A stretch of DNA of 13,228 nt from an uncultured Alcanivoracaceae bacterium. Lineage in GTDB: Bacteria > Pseudomonadota > Gammaproteobacteria > Pseudomonadales > Alcanivoracaceae. A model generated the notes under the pieces. It searched no databases, was not told where the DNA came from, and saw only the letters and a program-made list of their open reading frames with translations. Each line of letters starts with the position of its first letter. Positions within the stretch are counted from its first letter, which is position 1. The position numbers and the translations under genes were made by a program. Positions 1 to 8,716 of the stretch are shown one piece after another. The stretch spans positions 1 to 13,228 of the forward strand of contig CALEAR010000078.1 of assembly GCA_937943665.1 (NCBI GenBank). The letters run 5' to 3'.

Positions 1-2
1 TG

Positions 3-296
3 GCCGTCTACATGATCGGTTTGATGGGCTACTTAGTTTTCGCCAACGATATCAGCTATGACAGCTGGAAGGCGTTAATGGGATCCCTACCCATGCAAAT
101 CATCAATACTGTGGTGATGTTATCGATTGTTGCCCATGCGTGGGTGGGTTTGTGGACAGTAACCACAGACTATTTAACGCCGACACAGCTTGGTAAGGCA
201 GCCACTTGTGTGCGTTTGGCTGTGCAGGCTCTAATGATTTTATCATTCCTAGTGCTCATGATTTGGGCAGTAGCGGTGATTTGGGGAGGTTTCTAA
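3..296 (+). CDS. sdhD: Succinate dehydrogenase membrane anchor subunit SdhD (5'-truncated)
   Basis: This is the cytochrome b556 membrane anchor of respiratory complex II, which with SdhC holds the SdhAB catalytic dimer on the inner membrane and forms the heme b and ubiquinone sites. The frame is open from the window edge, and about 20 N-terminal residues seem to be missing compared with the roughly 115-residue E. coli protein, so the ATG at position 12 is probably internal. Three hydrophobic stretches are visible: the end of helix 1, a central helix, and a C-terminal helix ending in VIWGGF. The segment AHAWVGLWTVTTDYLTP matches the E. coli heme/quinone segment. Its His (codon 135-137) corresponds to the heme ligand His71, and Asp-Tyr (168-173) to the quinone-site pair Asp82-Tyr83, with identical spacing. 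Only 3 bp separate its stop from sdhA, and sdhC presumably lies just upstream. Identification is firm. Confidence 0.93.
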   Translation, partial: AVYMIGLMGYLVFANDISYDSWKALMGSLPMQIINTVVMLSIVAHAWVGLWTVTTDYLTPTQLGKAATCVRLAVQALMILSFLVLMIWAVAVIWGGF

Positions 297-299
297 GTC

Positions 300-2081
300 A
301 TGTCTAGCATGCGAACTATTACTTTTGATGCTGTGGTTGTTGGCGCGGGTGGTGCTGGAATGCGCGCCTCTCTCCAAATGGCCCAGTCTGGTTTTAAAAC
401 CGCTCTAATTTCTAAAGTTTTCCCCACCCGTTCACACACTGTATCTGCTCAGGGTGGTATTACCTGTGCCATTGCCAGTGCGGACCCTAATGATGATTGG
501 CGTTGGCATATGTACGACACTGTAAAGGGGTCTGACTACATCGGTGACCAAGACGCCATTGAATACATGTGTCAAGTGGGCCCTGAGGTGGTGTTTGAGC
601 TTGAGCACATGGGCTTGCCGTTCTCTCGTACGGAGGAGGGCCGTATTTATCAGCGTCCTTTCGGTGGTCAGTCCAAGGGTCCTGATAACCCAGAGCAAGC
701 CGCTCGTACCTGTGCTGCTGCTGACCGTACTGGGCATGCTTTGCTGCACACCTTGTATCAGCAAAACCTAAAGCACAATACACAGATTTATAGCGAATGG
801 TTGGCCGTGGATTTAGTAAAGAACGGCAAAAACCAAATTTGTGGCGTTATTGCCATGTGCATTGAAACCGGTGAAGTGGTGTTCTTTAAATCAAAGGCCA
901 CCGTATTAGCCACCGGTGGTGCGGGCCGCATTTTTGCTTCCACCACCAACGCCTTAATTAACACAGGTGATGGTGTGGGTATGGCCTTGCGTGCTGGCTT
1001 ACCCGTTCAAGATATGGAAATGTGGCAGTTCCACCCCACAGGTATTGCCGGTGCCGGTGTACTTGTAACCGAGGGTTGTCGTGGTGAGGGGGGTTACCTC
1101 CTGAACAAAGACGGTGAGCGTTTCATGGAGCGCTATGCGCCGAACGCTAAAGATTTAGCCAGCCGTGATGTGGTGGCTCGTGCCATGATGATGGAAATTC
1201 TCGATGGCCGTGGTGCAGGCCCTAATGGTGATCACGTGTTCTTGAAGCTTGATCACTTAGGTGAAGAAGTGTTGCACAGTCGTCTGCCAGGTATTTGTGA
1301 GCTTTCTAAAACCTTTGCTCACGTGGACCCAGTGAAGGAGCCCATTCCTGTGGTGCCCACCTGTCACTATATGATGGGCGGTATCCCCACCAATATTCAT
1401 GGCCAAGCATTACGCTTAAGCGGTGGTCATGAGGGTGAGGACCAGATCGTTGATGGTCTTTTTGCAGTGGGTGAAGTGGGCAACATTTCCGTGCACGGTG
1501 CCAACCGTTTAGGCGGTAACTCCTTGCTGGATTTGGTGGTGTTTGGTCGTGCGGCTGGACTCTTCATTGAAGACGCATTGCGCCAGGGCATGGAGCAGGC
1601 AGAACCAAACAGCGATGATATAGAAGCAGCCACTGCGCGTTTACGTCGTTGGAATGAATCTTCCACCAAGGGTGAATCCGTGGCGGAGCTACGTAAAGAG
1701 CTACAAAACACCATGCAGGCTAACTTTGGTGTATTCCGTAAGGGTGAGCTAATGGAAAAGGGCATGGTGCAGGTGGCAGAATTGCGTGAGCGCATTGCTA
1801 ATGCCGTGCTTACTGATAAGAGTAAAGCCTTTAACACTGCTCGTGTGGAAGCCTTAGAGTTGGATAACCTACTCGAAGTGGCTGAAGCCACTGCTGTGGC
1901 GGCAGAGGGCCGTAAAGAGAGCCGTGGTGCTCACAGCCGTTATGATTACCCTGATCGTGATGATGAGAACTGGCTATGCCACTCCATTTACGATCCTAAT
2001 ACTAAAACCTTGGGTAAGCGTGCTGTGAACTTTGCTCCTAAGACAGTAGAAGCCTTCGAACCTAAAGCACGCACATACTAA
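300..2081 (+). CDS. sdhA: Succinate dehydrogenase flavoprotein subunit SdhA
   Basis: Catalytic flavoprotein of complex II: it oxidises succinate to fumarate on covalently bound FAD and passes electrons to SdhB. The product has 593 residues, close to the 588 of E. coli. The N-terminal dinucleotide-binding motif GAGGAG is at residues 15-20. The covalent FAD attachment site is His46, in the SHTVSAQGG segment. Expected dicarboxylate-binding and catalytic residues are present: His245 in HPTG, Arg289 in ASRDV, His356 in CHYMMGG and Arg403 in [11 protein letters not shown]. These match E. coli His242, Arg286, His354 and Arg399 within small shifts. I chose the first ATG because a GGGGAGG Shine-Dalgarno run (283-289), lying inside the end of sdhD, is well spaced for it; an ATG at 309 is a possible alternative. 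It is translationally close-coupled to sdhD and followed 11 bp later by sdhB. Confidence 0.98.
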   Translation: MSSMRTITFDAVVVGAGGAGMRASLQMAQSGFKTALISKVFPTRSHTVSAQGGITCAIASADPNDDWRWHMYDTVKGSDYIGDQDAIEYMCQVGPEVVFELEHMGLPFSRTEEGRIYQRPFGGQSKGPDNPEQAARTCAAADRTGHALLHTLYQQNLKHNTQIYSEWLAVDLVKNGKNQICGVIAMCIETGEVVFFKSKATVLATGGAGRIFASTTNALINTGDGVGMALRAGLPVQDMEMWQFHPTGIAGAGVLVTEGCRGEGGYLLNKDGERFMERYAPNAKDLASRDVVARAMMMEILDGRGAGPNGDHVFLKLDHLGEEVLHSRLPGICELSKTFAHVDPVKEPIPVVPTCHYMMGGIPTNIHGQALRLSGGHEGEDQIVDGLFAVGEVGNISVHGANRLGGNSLLDLVVFGRAAGLFIEDALRQGMEQAEPNSDDIEAATARLRRWNESSTKGESVAELRKELQNTMQANFGVFRKGELMEKGMVQVAELRERIANAVLTDKSKAFNTARVEALELDNLLEVAEATAVAAEGRKESRGAHSRYDYPDRDDENWLCHSIYDPNTKTLGKRAVNFAPKTVEAFEPKARTY

Positions 2082-2092
2082 GGAGAGCGGGA

Positions 2093-2809
2093 ATGAAAGT
2101 TAGTGTTTATCGTTACAACCCAGAGACAGACCGCGAACCTTATATGCAAGAGTATGAGGTGGATACCGGCGGCCGAGACATGATGGTGCTTGAGCTGTTG
2201 GAGCTGCTAAAGGAGCAGGACCCAACCTTGGCTTTCCGCCGCTCTTGCCGTGAGGGCGTTTGTGGCTCTGATGGCATGAACATTGCCGGTAAAAACGGCT
2301 TGGCTTGTATCACACCTTTGTCCGCCACTGCACCCGGTGTGCTTGAAGGTAAAAAGACGCTAGTGATTCGCCCTTTACCAGGTTTGCCTGTGGTTCGTGA
2401 CTTGGTGGTGGACATGACCATGTTCTATAACCAGTACGAAAAGGTGAAGCCTTACCTAATTAACAATACACCTGCACCTGCCATTGAGCGCTTGCAGTCC
2501 CCTGAGGATAGAGCCAAGTACGATGGCTTATATGAGTGTATTTTGTGTGCTTGCTGCTCCACAAGCTGTCCTTCTTTCTGGTGGAACCCAGAGAAGTACT
2601 TAGGACCAGCGGCGCTATTACAGTCTTACCGCTTCTTGGCAGATAGTCGTGACACTGCCACCGAGGAAAGACTTGATGCCATGACGGACCCATTCTCCTT
2701 GTTCCGATGCCGGGGCATTATGAACTGTGTGAGTGTGTGTCCAAAAGGGCTCAACCCAGCCAGAGCCATTGGCAATATTCGCCAAATGCTCTTGGAGCGT
2801 TCTATTTAA
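2093..2809 (+). CDS. sdhB: Succinate dehydrogenase iron-sulfur subunit SdhB
   Basis: Electron-transfer subunit of complex II, relaying electrons from the SdhA flavin to quinone through three iron-sulfur clusters. The 238-residue length equals that of E. coli SdhB. The N-terminal ferredoxin-like domain carries the [2Fe-2S] ligands Cys52, Cys57, Asp60 and Cys72; as in E. coli, an Asp takes one position. The C-terminal domain has C149-x2-C152-x2-C155-x3-C159-P, then Cys206, Cys212 and Cys216. By family knowledge Cys149/152/155/216 hold the [4Fe-4S] cluster and Cys159/206/212 the [3Fe-4S] cluster. An AGGAG run at 2081-2085, overlapping the sdhA stop, fixes the start. It is the last gene of the sdh operon: a strong terminator begins at its stop codon. 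Confidence 0.98.
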   Translation: MKVSVYRYNPETDREPYMQEYEVDTGGRDMMVLELLELLKEQDPTLAFRRSCREGVCGSDGMNIAGKNGLACITPLSATAPGVLEGKKTLVIRPLPGLPVVRDLVVDMTMFYNQYEKVKPYLINNTPAPAIERLQSPEDRAKYDGLYECILCACCSTSCPSFWWNPEKYLGPAALLQSYRFLADSRDTATEERLDAMTDPFSLFRCRGIMNCVSVCPKGLNPARAIGNIRQMLLERSI

Positions 2810-2838
2810 AAAAAACGGCCTTCGGGCCGTTTTTTTTG
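2808..2838 (+). terminator. Intrinsic terminator of the sdh operon
   Basis: The hairpin ACGGCC-UUCG-GGCCGU (arms 2815-2820 and 2825-2830) is capped by the very stable C(UUCG)G tetraloop. It is preceded by an A-run that starts in the sdhB stop codon and followed by at least seven Ts. The A-run can pair with the T-run, so the structure could also stop transcription from the other direction. It separates sdhCDAB from sucA, so sucA should need its own promoter or some read-through. Confidence 0.95.
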
Positions 2839-2860
2839 CTTAAAATTTGGCTATCAAACT

Positions 2861-2872
2861 AAAGGAGGAGGG
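2861..2872 (+). promoter_or_regulatory. Orphan Shine-Dalgarno-like run
   Basis: AAAGGAGGAGGG is a near-perfect match to the anti-Shine-Dalgarno sequence, stronger than the site of any real gene in this window, yet no ATG, GTG or TTG lies at a usable distance. The only frames nearby begin with rare start codons: ATA at 2875 would give 24 codons ending at the TAA at 2947-2949, and ATT at 2880 would give 6 codons ending at 2900. It may be chance, a relic of a lost gene or leader peptide, or a protein-binding purine tract. Confidence 0.3.
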
Positions 2873-2898
2873 AAATAACATTCAGAGAACTATTTACT

Positions 2899-2931
2899 AA
2901 AAATATTGCCTCTATAGGTAACAATATTTTT
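2899..2931. repeat. AT-rich inverted repeat upstream of sucA
   Basis: AAAAATATTG (2899-2908) and CAATATTTTT (2922-2931) form a perfect 10-bp inverted repeat. Inside it, CCT (2909-2911) can pair with AGG (2916-2918) around a 4-nt loop. The right arm runs into seven Ts, which gives it a weak terminator-like look, but the stem is AT-rich and it lies upstream of the probable sucA promoter. It could be an operator, an upstream promoter element or a second weak terminator for sdh read-through. Its role is unknown. Confidence 0.55.
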
Positions 2932-2956
2932 TTAGAAGCTTTACACTAAAGTGACT

Positions 2957-2986
2957 TTGAAGTCATTGGCTTTGAAGTGTTATAAG
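2957..2986 (+). promoter_or_regulatory. Candidate sigma70 promoter for sucA
   Basis: TTGAAG (2957-2962, four of six consensus bases) and TATAAG (2981-2986, five of six) are separated by 18 bp. They would start transcription near position 2993, giving a leader of about 123 nt. The -35 lies inside a perfect 6-bp inverted repeat with a 2-nt centre (2952-2965, TGACTTTGAAGTCA). The 9-mer CTTTGAAGT occurs twice, at 2955-2963 and 2970-2978, 15 bp apart. This layout suggests regulator binding at the promoter. The assignment rests only on sequence pattern and position. Confidence 0.5.
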
Positions 2987-2992
2987 ATTGTT

Positions 2993-3115
2993 TCGGGGGA
3001 AGCGCTGCTTATCCGGCGTGCGCTTCTAAAGTACAACGCAGAATGATGCGGTGACTCCCGTTGCAGTGAGCAAGCAACTCGGAGTCTGCAACGTTCCCAA
3101 AAGGAATTAAATACG
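2993..3115 (+). promoter_or_regulatory. Structured 5' leader of sucA (candidate cis-regulatory RNA)
   Basis: The inferred leader holds several helices. P1 pairs GAAGCGC (2999-3005) with GCGCTTC (3020-3026). P2 pairs CGCA (3037-3040) with TGCG (3047-3050). P3 pairs GACTCC (3053-3058) with GGAGTC (3081-3086) and, inside it, GTTGC (3060-3064) with GCAAC (3074-3078). A competing perfect 8-bp helix pairs CGTTGCAG (3059-3066) with CTGCAACG (3086-3093), ending 7 nt before the AAGGA ribosome binding site (3101-3105). GGGAA (2997-3001) could also pair with TTCCC (3094-3098), next to that site. From memory, candidate structured RNAs named sucA and sucA-II have been reported upstream of sucA in Burkholderiales and Pseudomonadales. 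I cannot say whether this leader belongs to either. Confidence 0.5.
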
Positions 3116-5953
3116 ATGCAAGACAGTTCTATGCGGCAACAGTGGGCTTCTTCACACCTCGGAGGGAGCAACTCCGCTTATGTTGACGAACTGTACGAAT
3201 CTTACTTGGCTGACCCGAATTCAGTTCCTGAAGATTGGCGTGCATATTTTGATAAACTCCCCAGTGTAGAAGGTAATATTGAATCCGATATTTCTCATAA
3301 AGCCATTAGAGAACATTTTTTGCTTGAGGCGAAAAATCGTTCTCGGGTGCAGAAATTCGGCGCCAGTGCGGTAAGTACAGAACATGAAAGACGTCAAGTT
3401 CGCGTACTCCATCTCATAGCGGCTTATCGTAACCGCGGCCACCAGGTGGCCAACCTTGACCCACTCGGCCTCATGGCTAGAGAAAGGGTGCCAGATCTTG
3501 AATTATCCCATCACGGCTTAAGCGAGGCAGATCTCGATACCGTTTTCCATACGGGTAACCTTTTTATTGGTAAATCAGAGGCCACGCTCCGTGAAATTGT
3601 GGATTGCCTGCGCAGCACCTATTGCGGTTCCATTGGTGCGGAATACATGCACATTGTGGATACCACGGAAAAGCGCTGGATACAGCAGCGTTTGGAAAGT
3701 GTACGCAGCAACCCGCAGTTTAGTGCAGAAACGAAACGCCATATTTTATCTCAATTGAATGCTGCTGAGGGGCTAGAAAAGTATCTCGGCGGTCGCTATC
3801 CGGGTACGAAGCGCTTTGGCCTTGAGGGGGGCGAGTCGTTAATCCCTCTAATGGACGAGCTTATTCAGCGCACCGGTAGCTACGGTGTGAAAGAAATCGT
3901 TATTGGTATGGCACACCGAGGTCGCTTAAACGTATTGGTGAATATTTTAGGTAAGCGACCAAGTGAGCTTTTCGAAGAGTTTGAGGGTAAAACCATTTAT
4001 GAAGGTGGTTCAGATGACGTGAAGTATCACCAAGGTTTCTCCTCAAACGTGCAAACTCCAGGTGGTGAAATGCACTTGGCGTTGGCCTTTAACCCCTCGC
4101 ACTTAGAGATTGTTTCTCCAGTGGTGGAGGGCTCGGTGCGGGCGCGTCAGGAACGTCGTCGCGATAAAACCGGTGATCAAGTGGTGCCTATTTTAATCCA
4201 TGGCGATGCTGCTTTTGCCGGGCAGGGTGTGGTGATGGAAACCTTCCAAATGTCACAAACCCGCGCTTATAAAGTGGGCGGCACCATCCACGTGATTGTG
4301 AATAACCAGGTGGGCTTTACCACCAGTAAGCGGGAGGATGCCCGCTCCACAGAGTACTGCACAGACGTGGCTAAAATGGTGCAAGCACCTATTTTCCACG
4401 TGAACGGTGATGATCCTGAGGCAGTGTACTTTGTTACACAGCTGGCTGCGGATTATCGCATGCAGTTTAAGAAAGACGTGGTGATTGATCTTATTTGCTA
4501 CCGTCGTTTAGGGCACAACGAAGCAGATGAACCCTCTGCTACCCAGCCCATGATGTACAAGAAGATCAAGTCGCATCCCACCACTCGTACTCTTTATGCT
4601 GAGCGCCTAATGAAAGAGAAGGTGATCACAGAGGAGGAAAACGAGCAAAAAATTGATGAGTATCGCGAAGCGCTCATCAAGGGCCACCATGTGGTGAAAA
4701 ACCTTGTGTTAGAGCCCAACAAAGCCATGTACGTGGATTGGGGGCCTTACTTAGGCCACGAGGTGGTGGATGAATGGGATACTAGCTTTGATCTTTCACG
4801 GTTACAGGCACTGGCTAATAAACTCGCTGAATTGCCTGAAGGGTTTGTGGTGCAGCGTCAGGTGAAACGCATTCTTGATGACCGCGTTAAAATGACTGCC
4901 GGTGCTTTACCCATTAACTGGGGGTATGCAGAAACCATGGCCTATGCCACCTTGCTTGATGAGGGGTATCAGGTGCGTTTAACCGGTCAGGATTGTGGTC
5001 GCGGCACCTTCTCCCATCGTCATGCGGTATTGCATAACCAGAAAGATGGCAGTAGCTATATGCCCTTGGCTCATTTGAGTGAGGATCAGCCGCCCGTTGA
5101 GATTTATGATTCCCTGCTTTCAGAAATGGCGGTGTTGGCCTTTGAATACGGTTATGCCACCACCACACCTAAAGCCTTGATTATTTGGGAAGCGCAGTTT
5201 GGTGATTTTGCCAACGGTGCTCAGGTGGTGATTGATCAATTCATCTCCTCAGGAGAGGCCAAGTGGGGGCGCTTATGTGGCTTAACCATGCTGCTTCCTC
5301 ATGGCTACGAAGGGCAGGGGCCTGAACACTCTTCAGCACGTTTAGAGCGCTTCTTGCAGCTGTGTGCTGAGCATAATATGCAAGTGTGTGTACCCACCAC
5401 ACCTGCACAAATTTTCCACCTGTTACGACGCCAGGCCATAAGGCCCTTGCGTAAACCCTTGGTGATAATGAGCCCGAAGAGTTTATTGCGTCACAAGCGT
5501 GCTACTTCCACATTAGATGAATTGGCGAACGGTCAGTTCCAAACCGTATTGCCTGAAATTCATGATGTGGATCCTTTAGCGGTGAAGCGTGTGATTATGT
5601 GCAGTGGAAAGGTTTATTACGATTTATTGGAGTATCGTGAGGAAAACAATATCACAGATACGGCCATCATTCGTATTGAGCAACTGTATCCTTTCCCTGG
5701 AAAGAAACTCGATGAAGCCTTGGCGCCTTTTAAGAACACGGAAACCTTGGTGTGGTGCCAAGAGGAGCCCATGAACCAAGGCGCTTGGTACTGCAGTCAG
5801 CATCACATGCGTAACGCAGCGCAACGATTTAATCCTTCGTTGAACTTGCGTTATGCAGGTCGCCGTTCGGCTGCTGCACCGGCAACGGGGCTCATGTCTC
5901 AGCATTTGAAAGAACAGCAAGAGTTAGTTGAAGCTGCATTTGCAGTGGTTTAA
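3116..5953 (+). CDS. sucA: 2-oxoglutarate dehydrogenase E1 component SucA
   Basis: Thiamine-diphosphate-dependent E1 enzyme: it decarboxylates 2-oxoglutarate and transfers the succinyl group to the lipoyl arm of SucB. At 945 residues it is near the 933 of E. coli. The N-terminus (residues 11-50) has the family pattern for E2 binding, with a YVDELYESYLADPNSVPEDW segment. His267 in MAHRGRLNVL and His305 in YHQGFSS correspond to E. coli active-site His260 and His298. The ThDP/Mg region is GDAAFAGQG (363-371) with NNQVGF (396-401), followed by RRLGHNEADEP (463-473). The C-terminal transketolase-like half has DCGRGTFSHRHAV (626-638), EAQFGDFANGAQ (692-703) and LPHGYEGQGPEHSS (727-740). An AAGGA run at 3101-3105 supports the start. 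It begins its own transcription unit after the sdh terminator; sucB follows after 30 bp. Confidence 0.98.
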   Translation: MQDSSMRQQWASSHLGGSNSAYVDELYESYLADPNSVPEDWRAYFDKLPSVEGNIESDISHKAIREHFLLEAKNRSRVQKFGASAVSTEHERRQVRVLHLIAAYRNRGHQVANLDPLGLMARERVPDLELSHHGLSEADLDTVFHTGNLFIGKSEATLREIVDCLRSTYCGSIGAEYMHIVDTTEKRWIQQRLESVRSNPQFSAETKRHILSQLNAAEGLEKYLGGRYPGTKRFGLEGGESLIPLMDELIQRTGSYGVKEIVIGMAHRGRLNVLVNILGKRPSELFEEFEGKTIYEGGSDDVKYHQGFSSNVQTPGGEMHLALAFNPSHLEIVSPVVEGSVRARQERRRDKTGDQVVPILIHGDAAFAGQGVVMETFQMSQTRAYKVGGTIHVIVNNQVGFTTSKREDARSTEYCTDVAKMVQAPIFHVNGDDPEAVYFVTQLAADYRMQFKKDVVIDLICYRRLGHNEADEPSATQPMMYKKIKSHPTTRTLYAERLMKEKVITEEENEQKIDEYREALIKGHHVVKNLVLEPNKAMYVDWGPYLGHEVVDEWDTSFDLSRLQALANKLAELPEGFVVQRQVKRILDDRVKMTAGALPINWGYAETMAYATLLDEGYQVRLTGQDCGRGTFSHRHAVLHNQKDGSSYMPLAHLSEDQPPVEIYDSLLSEMAVLAFEYGYATTTPKALIIWEAQFGDFANGAQVVIDQFISSGEAKWGRLCGLTMLLPHGYEGQGPEHSSARLERFLQLCAEHNMQVCVPTTPAQIFHLLRRQAIRPLRKPLVIMSPKSLLRHKRATSTLDELANGQFQTVLPEIHDVDPLAVKRVIMCSGKVYYDLLEYREENNITDTAIIRIEQLYPFPGKKLDEALAPFKNTETLVWCQEEPMNQGAWYCSQHHMRNAAQRFNPSLNLRYAGRRSAAAPATGLMSQHLKEQQELVEAAFAVV

Positions 5954-5983
5954 ACGAAAGAATTGCAAGAGTAAGGGCTAATT

Positions 5984-7189
5984 ATGTCAATTGAAATCAA
6001 AGCGCCACAGTTTCCCGAATCCGTAGCCGATGGCACCATTGCCACTTGGTATAAAAAAGAAGGCGAAGCCGTAAAACGTGATGAACTACTGGCTGATGTT
6101 GAAACCGATAAGGTAGTACTCGAGATTGTGGCACCGGAAGCCGGTGTGCTTTCATCCATTGTGAAACAAGAGGGTGACACAGTTGAGAGCCAAGAGGTGA
6201 TTGCCGTGCTTGAGGCCGGTGCAGTGGCAGCTCAGGAGGCGCCTAAAGAAGAGGCAGCAGAGCCAGCAGCTGAACCTGAAGCTTCCGACGATAGCGTAGC
6301 GGCACCGGCGGCACGCAAACTAATAAGTGAGCACGGCCTTAGCGCATCAGAGATTACAGGCACCGGCAAGGGTGGCCGTATTACCAAAGAAGATGTGCAA
6401 GCTGTGGTGGCGGCTCGCAGCCAACAGCGCAGCGATACGCCCGCTGCGCCGCAAGCTCAGCCAGAAAACACCCAGCCTTTAATGGGCGCTCGCGAGGAAC
6501 GCCGCGTACCCATGACTCGTTTGCGTAAACGTATTGCCGAGCGCTTAGTAGCCGCGCAACATGAGGCGGCCATGCTCACCACCTTTAATGAGGTGAACAT
6601 GAAGCCCATCATGGAAATGCGTAAGAGCTACCAAGAGGACTTTGAGAAAACCCACGGTGTGCGCCTTGGCTTTATGAGCTTCTTTGTGCGTGCCTGTGTG
6701 GAAGCCTTGAAACGCTTCCCCGAAGTGAACGCCTCCATCGATGGAGATGACATTGTGTACCACGGTTATTACGACGTGGGTGTGGCCGTGTCCTCTGATC
6801 GTGGATTAGTGGTACCAGTACTGCGCGATTGTGACCAAAAAGGTTTAGCGGAAATTGAATCCGACATTATCGAGTACGGCACTAAGGCCCGAGATGGTAA
6901 GCTGAGCATTGATGATATGACAGGTGGAACCTTCACCATTTCTAATGGTGGTGTGTTTGGCTCTTTACTGTCCACGCCCATTTTGAACCCACCGCAAACC
7001 GCTATTCTTGGTATGCACAAGATTCAGGAACGTCCCATGGCGGTGAATGGCAAGGTGGAAATTTTACCCATGATGTACCTAGCGCTTTCCTACGATCACC
7101 GCTTAATTGATGGTCGTGAAGCGGTACAGTTTTTAGTGGCGGTGAAAAACTTCATCGAAGATCCTGCTCGCTTGTTGCTTGATATTTAG
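5984..7189 (+). CDS. sucB: Dihydrolipoyllysine-residue succinyltransferase SucB (OGDH E2)
   Basis: Core E2 subunit of the 2-oxoglutarate dehydrogenase complex: it moves the succinyl group from lipoamide to CoA. The 401-residue product has the standard order. First is one lipoyl domain (residues 2-77) with lipoyl-lysine Lys43 in the ETDKVVL motif. An Ala/Pro/Glu-rich flexible linker (about 80-108) follows, then a peripheral-subunit-binding domain (about 107-142, [20 protein letters not shown] onward) and a second linker (about 146-167). The C-terminal acyltransferase domain (about 172-401) carries the catalytic pair His372 and Asp376 in DHRLIDG. The single lipoyl domain and overall similarity mark it as the succinyltransferase rather than the pyruvate dehydrogenase E2. 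TAAGGG at 5972-5977 serves as ribosome binding site. It is probably cotranscribed with sucA and with lpdA 24 bp downstream. Confidence 0.97.
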   Translation: MSIEIKAPQFPESVADGTIATWYKKEGEAVKRDELLADVETDKVVLEIVAPEAGVLSSIVKQEGDTVESQEVIAVLEAGAVAAQEAPKEEAAEPAAEPEASDDSVAAPAARKLISEHGLSASEITGTGKGGRITKEDVQAVVAARSQQRSDTPAAPQAQPENTQPLMGAREERRVPMTRLRKRIAERLVAAQHEAAMLTTFNEVNMKPIMEMRKSYQEDFEKTHGVRLGFMSFFVRACVEALKRFPEVNASIDGDDIVYHGYYDVGVAVSSDRGLVVPVLRDCDQKGLAEIESDIIEYGTKARDGKLSIDDMTGGTFTISNGGVFGSLLSTPILNPPQTAILGMHKIQERPMAVNGKVEILPMMYLALSYDHRLIDGREAVQFLVAVKNFIEDPARLLLDI

Positions 7190-7210
7190 GGGACTTACCC
7201 AAAGGACTAA

Positions 7211-8653
<1,443 letters not shown>

Positions 8654-8657
8654 TTTT

Positions 8658-8690
8658 AAAAAGGCTTGAAAATTCAAGCCTTTTTATTTT
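8658..8690 (+). terminator. Intrinsic terminator between lpdA and sucC
   Basis: AAAAAGGCTTGA (8658-8669) and TCAAGCCTTTTT (8674-8685) form a 12-bp stem around a 4-nt loop, with further Ts after it (TTTTTATTTT, 8681-8690). The stem is perfect and the U-tract is good, so significant termination is expected. It lies in the 63-bp gap before sucC and could set a lower level for sucCD than for sucAB-lpdA, or act as an attenuator. The A/T symmetry would let it work on either strand. Confidence 0.85.
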
Positions 8691-8716
8691 TAACAAAATA
8701 TAGATGGAAGCGACCT

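Noticed and set aside
12..296. The ATG at position 12 as the true start of sdhD
   Set aside because: The frame continues to the window edge, and the residues before it fit the first membrane helix of SdhD, so the real start lies upstream of the window.
1427..1891. 154-codon open frame on the minus strand inside sdhA
   Set aside because: It is antisense to a conserved catalytic gene, with low-complexity Ser/Ala composition typical of a shadow frame.
6227..6310. Low-complexity Ala/Glu/Pro repeat in sucB as a possible mobile or unstable repeat
   Set aside because: It is the normal flexible linker between the lipoyl and subunit-binding domains of E2 proteins.
8673..8704. A sigma70 promoter for sucC in the lpdA-sucC gap
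   Set aside because: TATAGA at 8699-8704 matches only four of six bases and the best upstream hexamer, TTCAAG at 8673-8678, is part of the terminator stem at a 20-bp spacing.
8666..8716. Upstream extension of sucC to a TTG start (17 extra residues)
   Set aside because: The added codons run through the terminator hairpin and U-tract, the extra sequence is unlike any SucC N-terminus, and the ATG at 8717 gives the normal family start [12 protein letters not shown].
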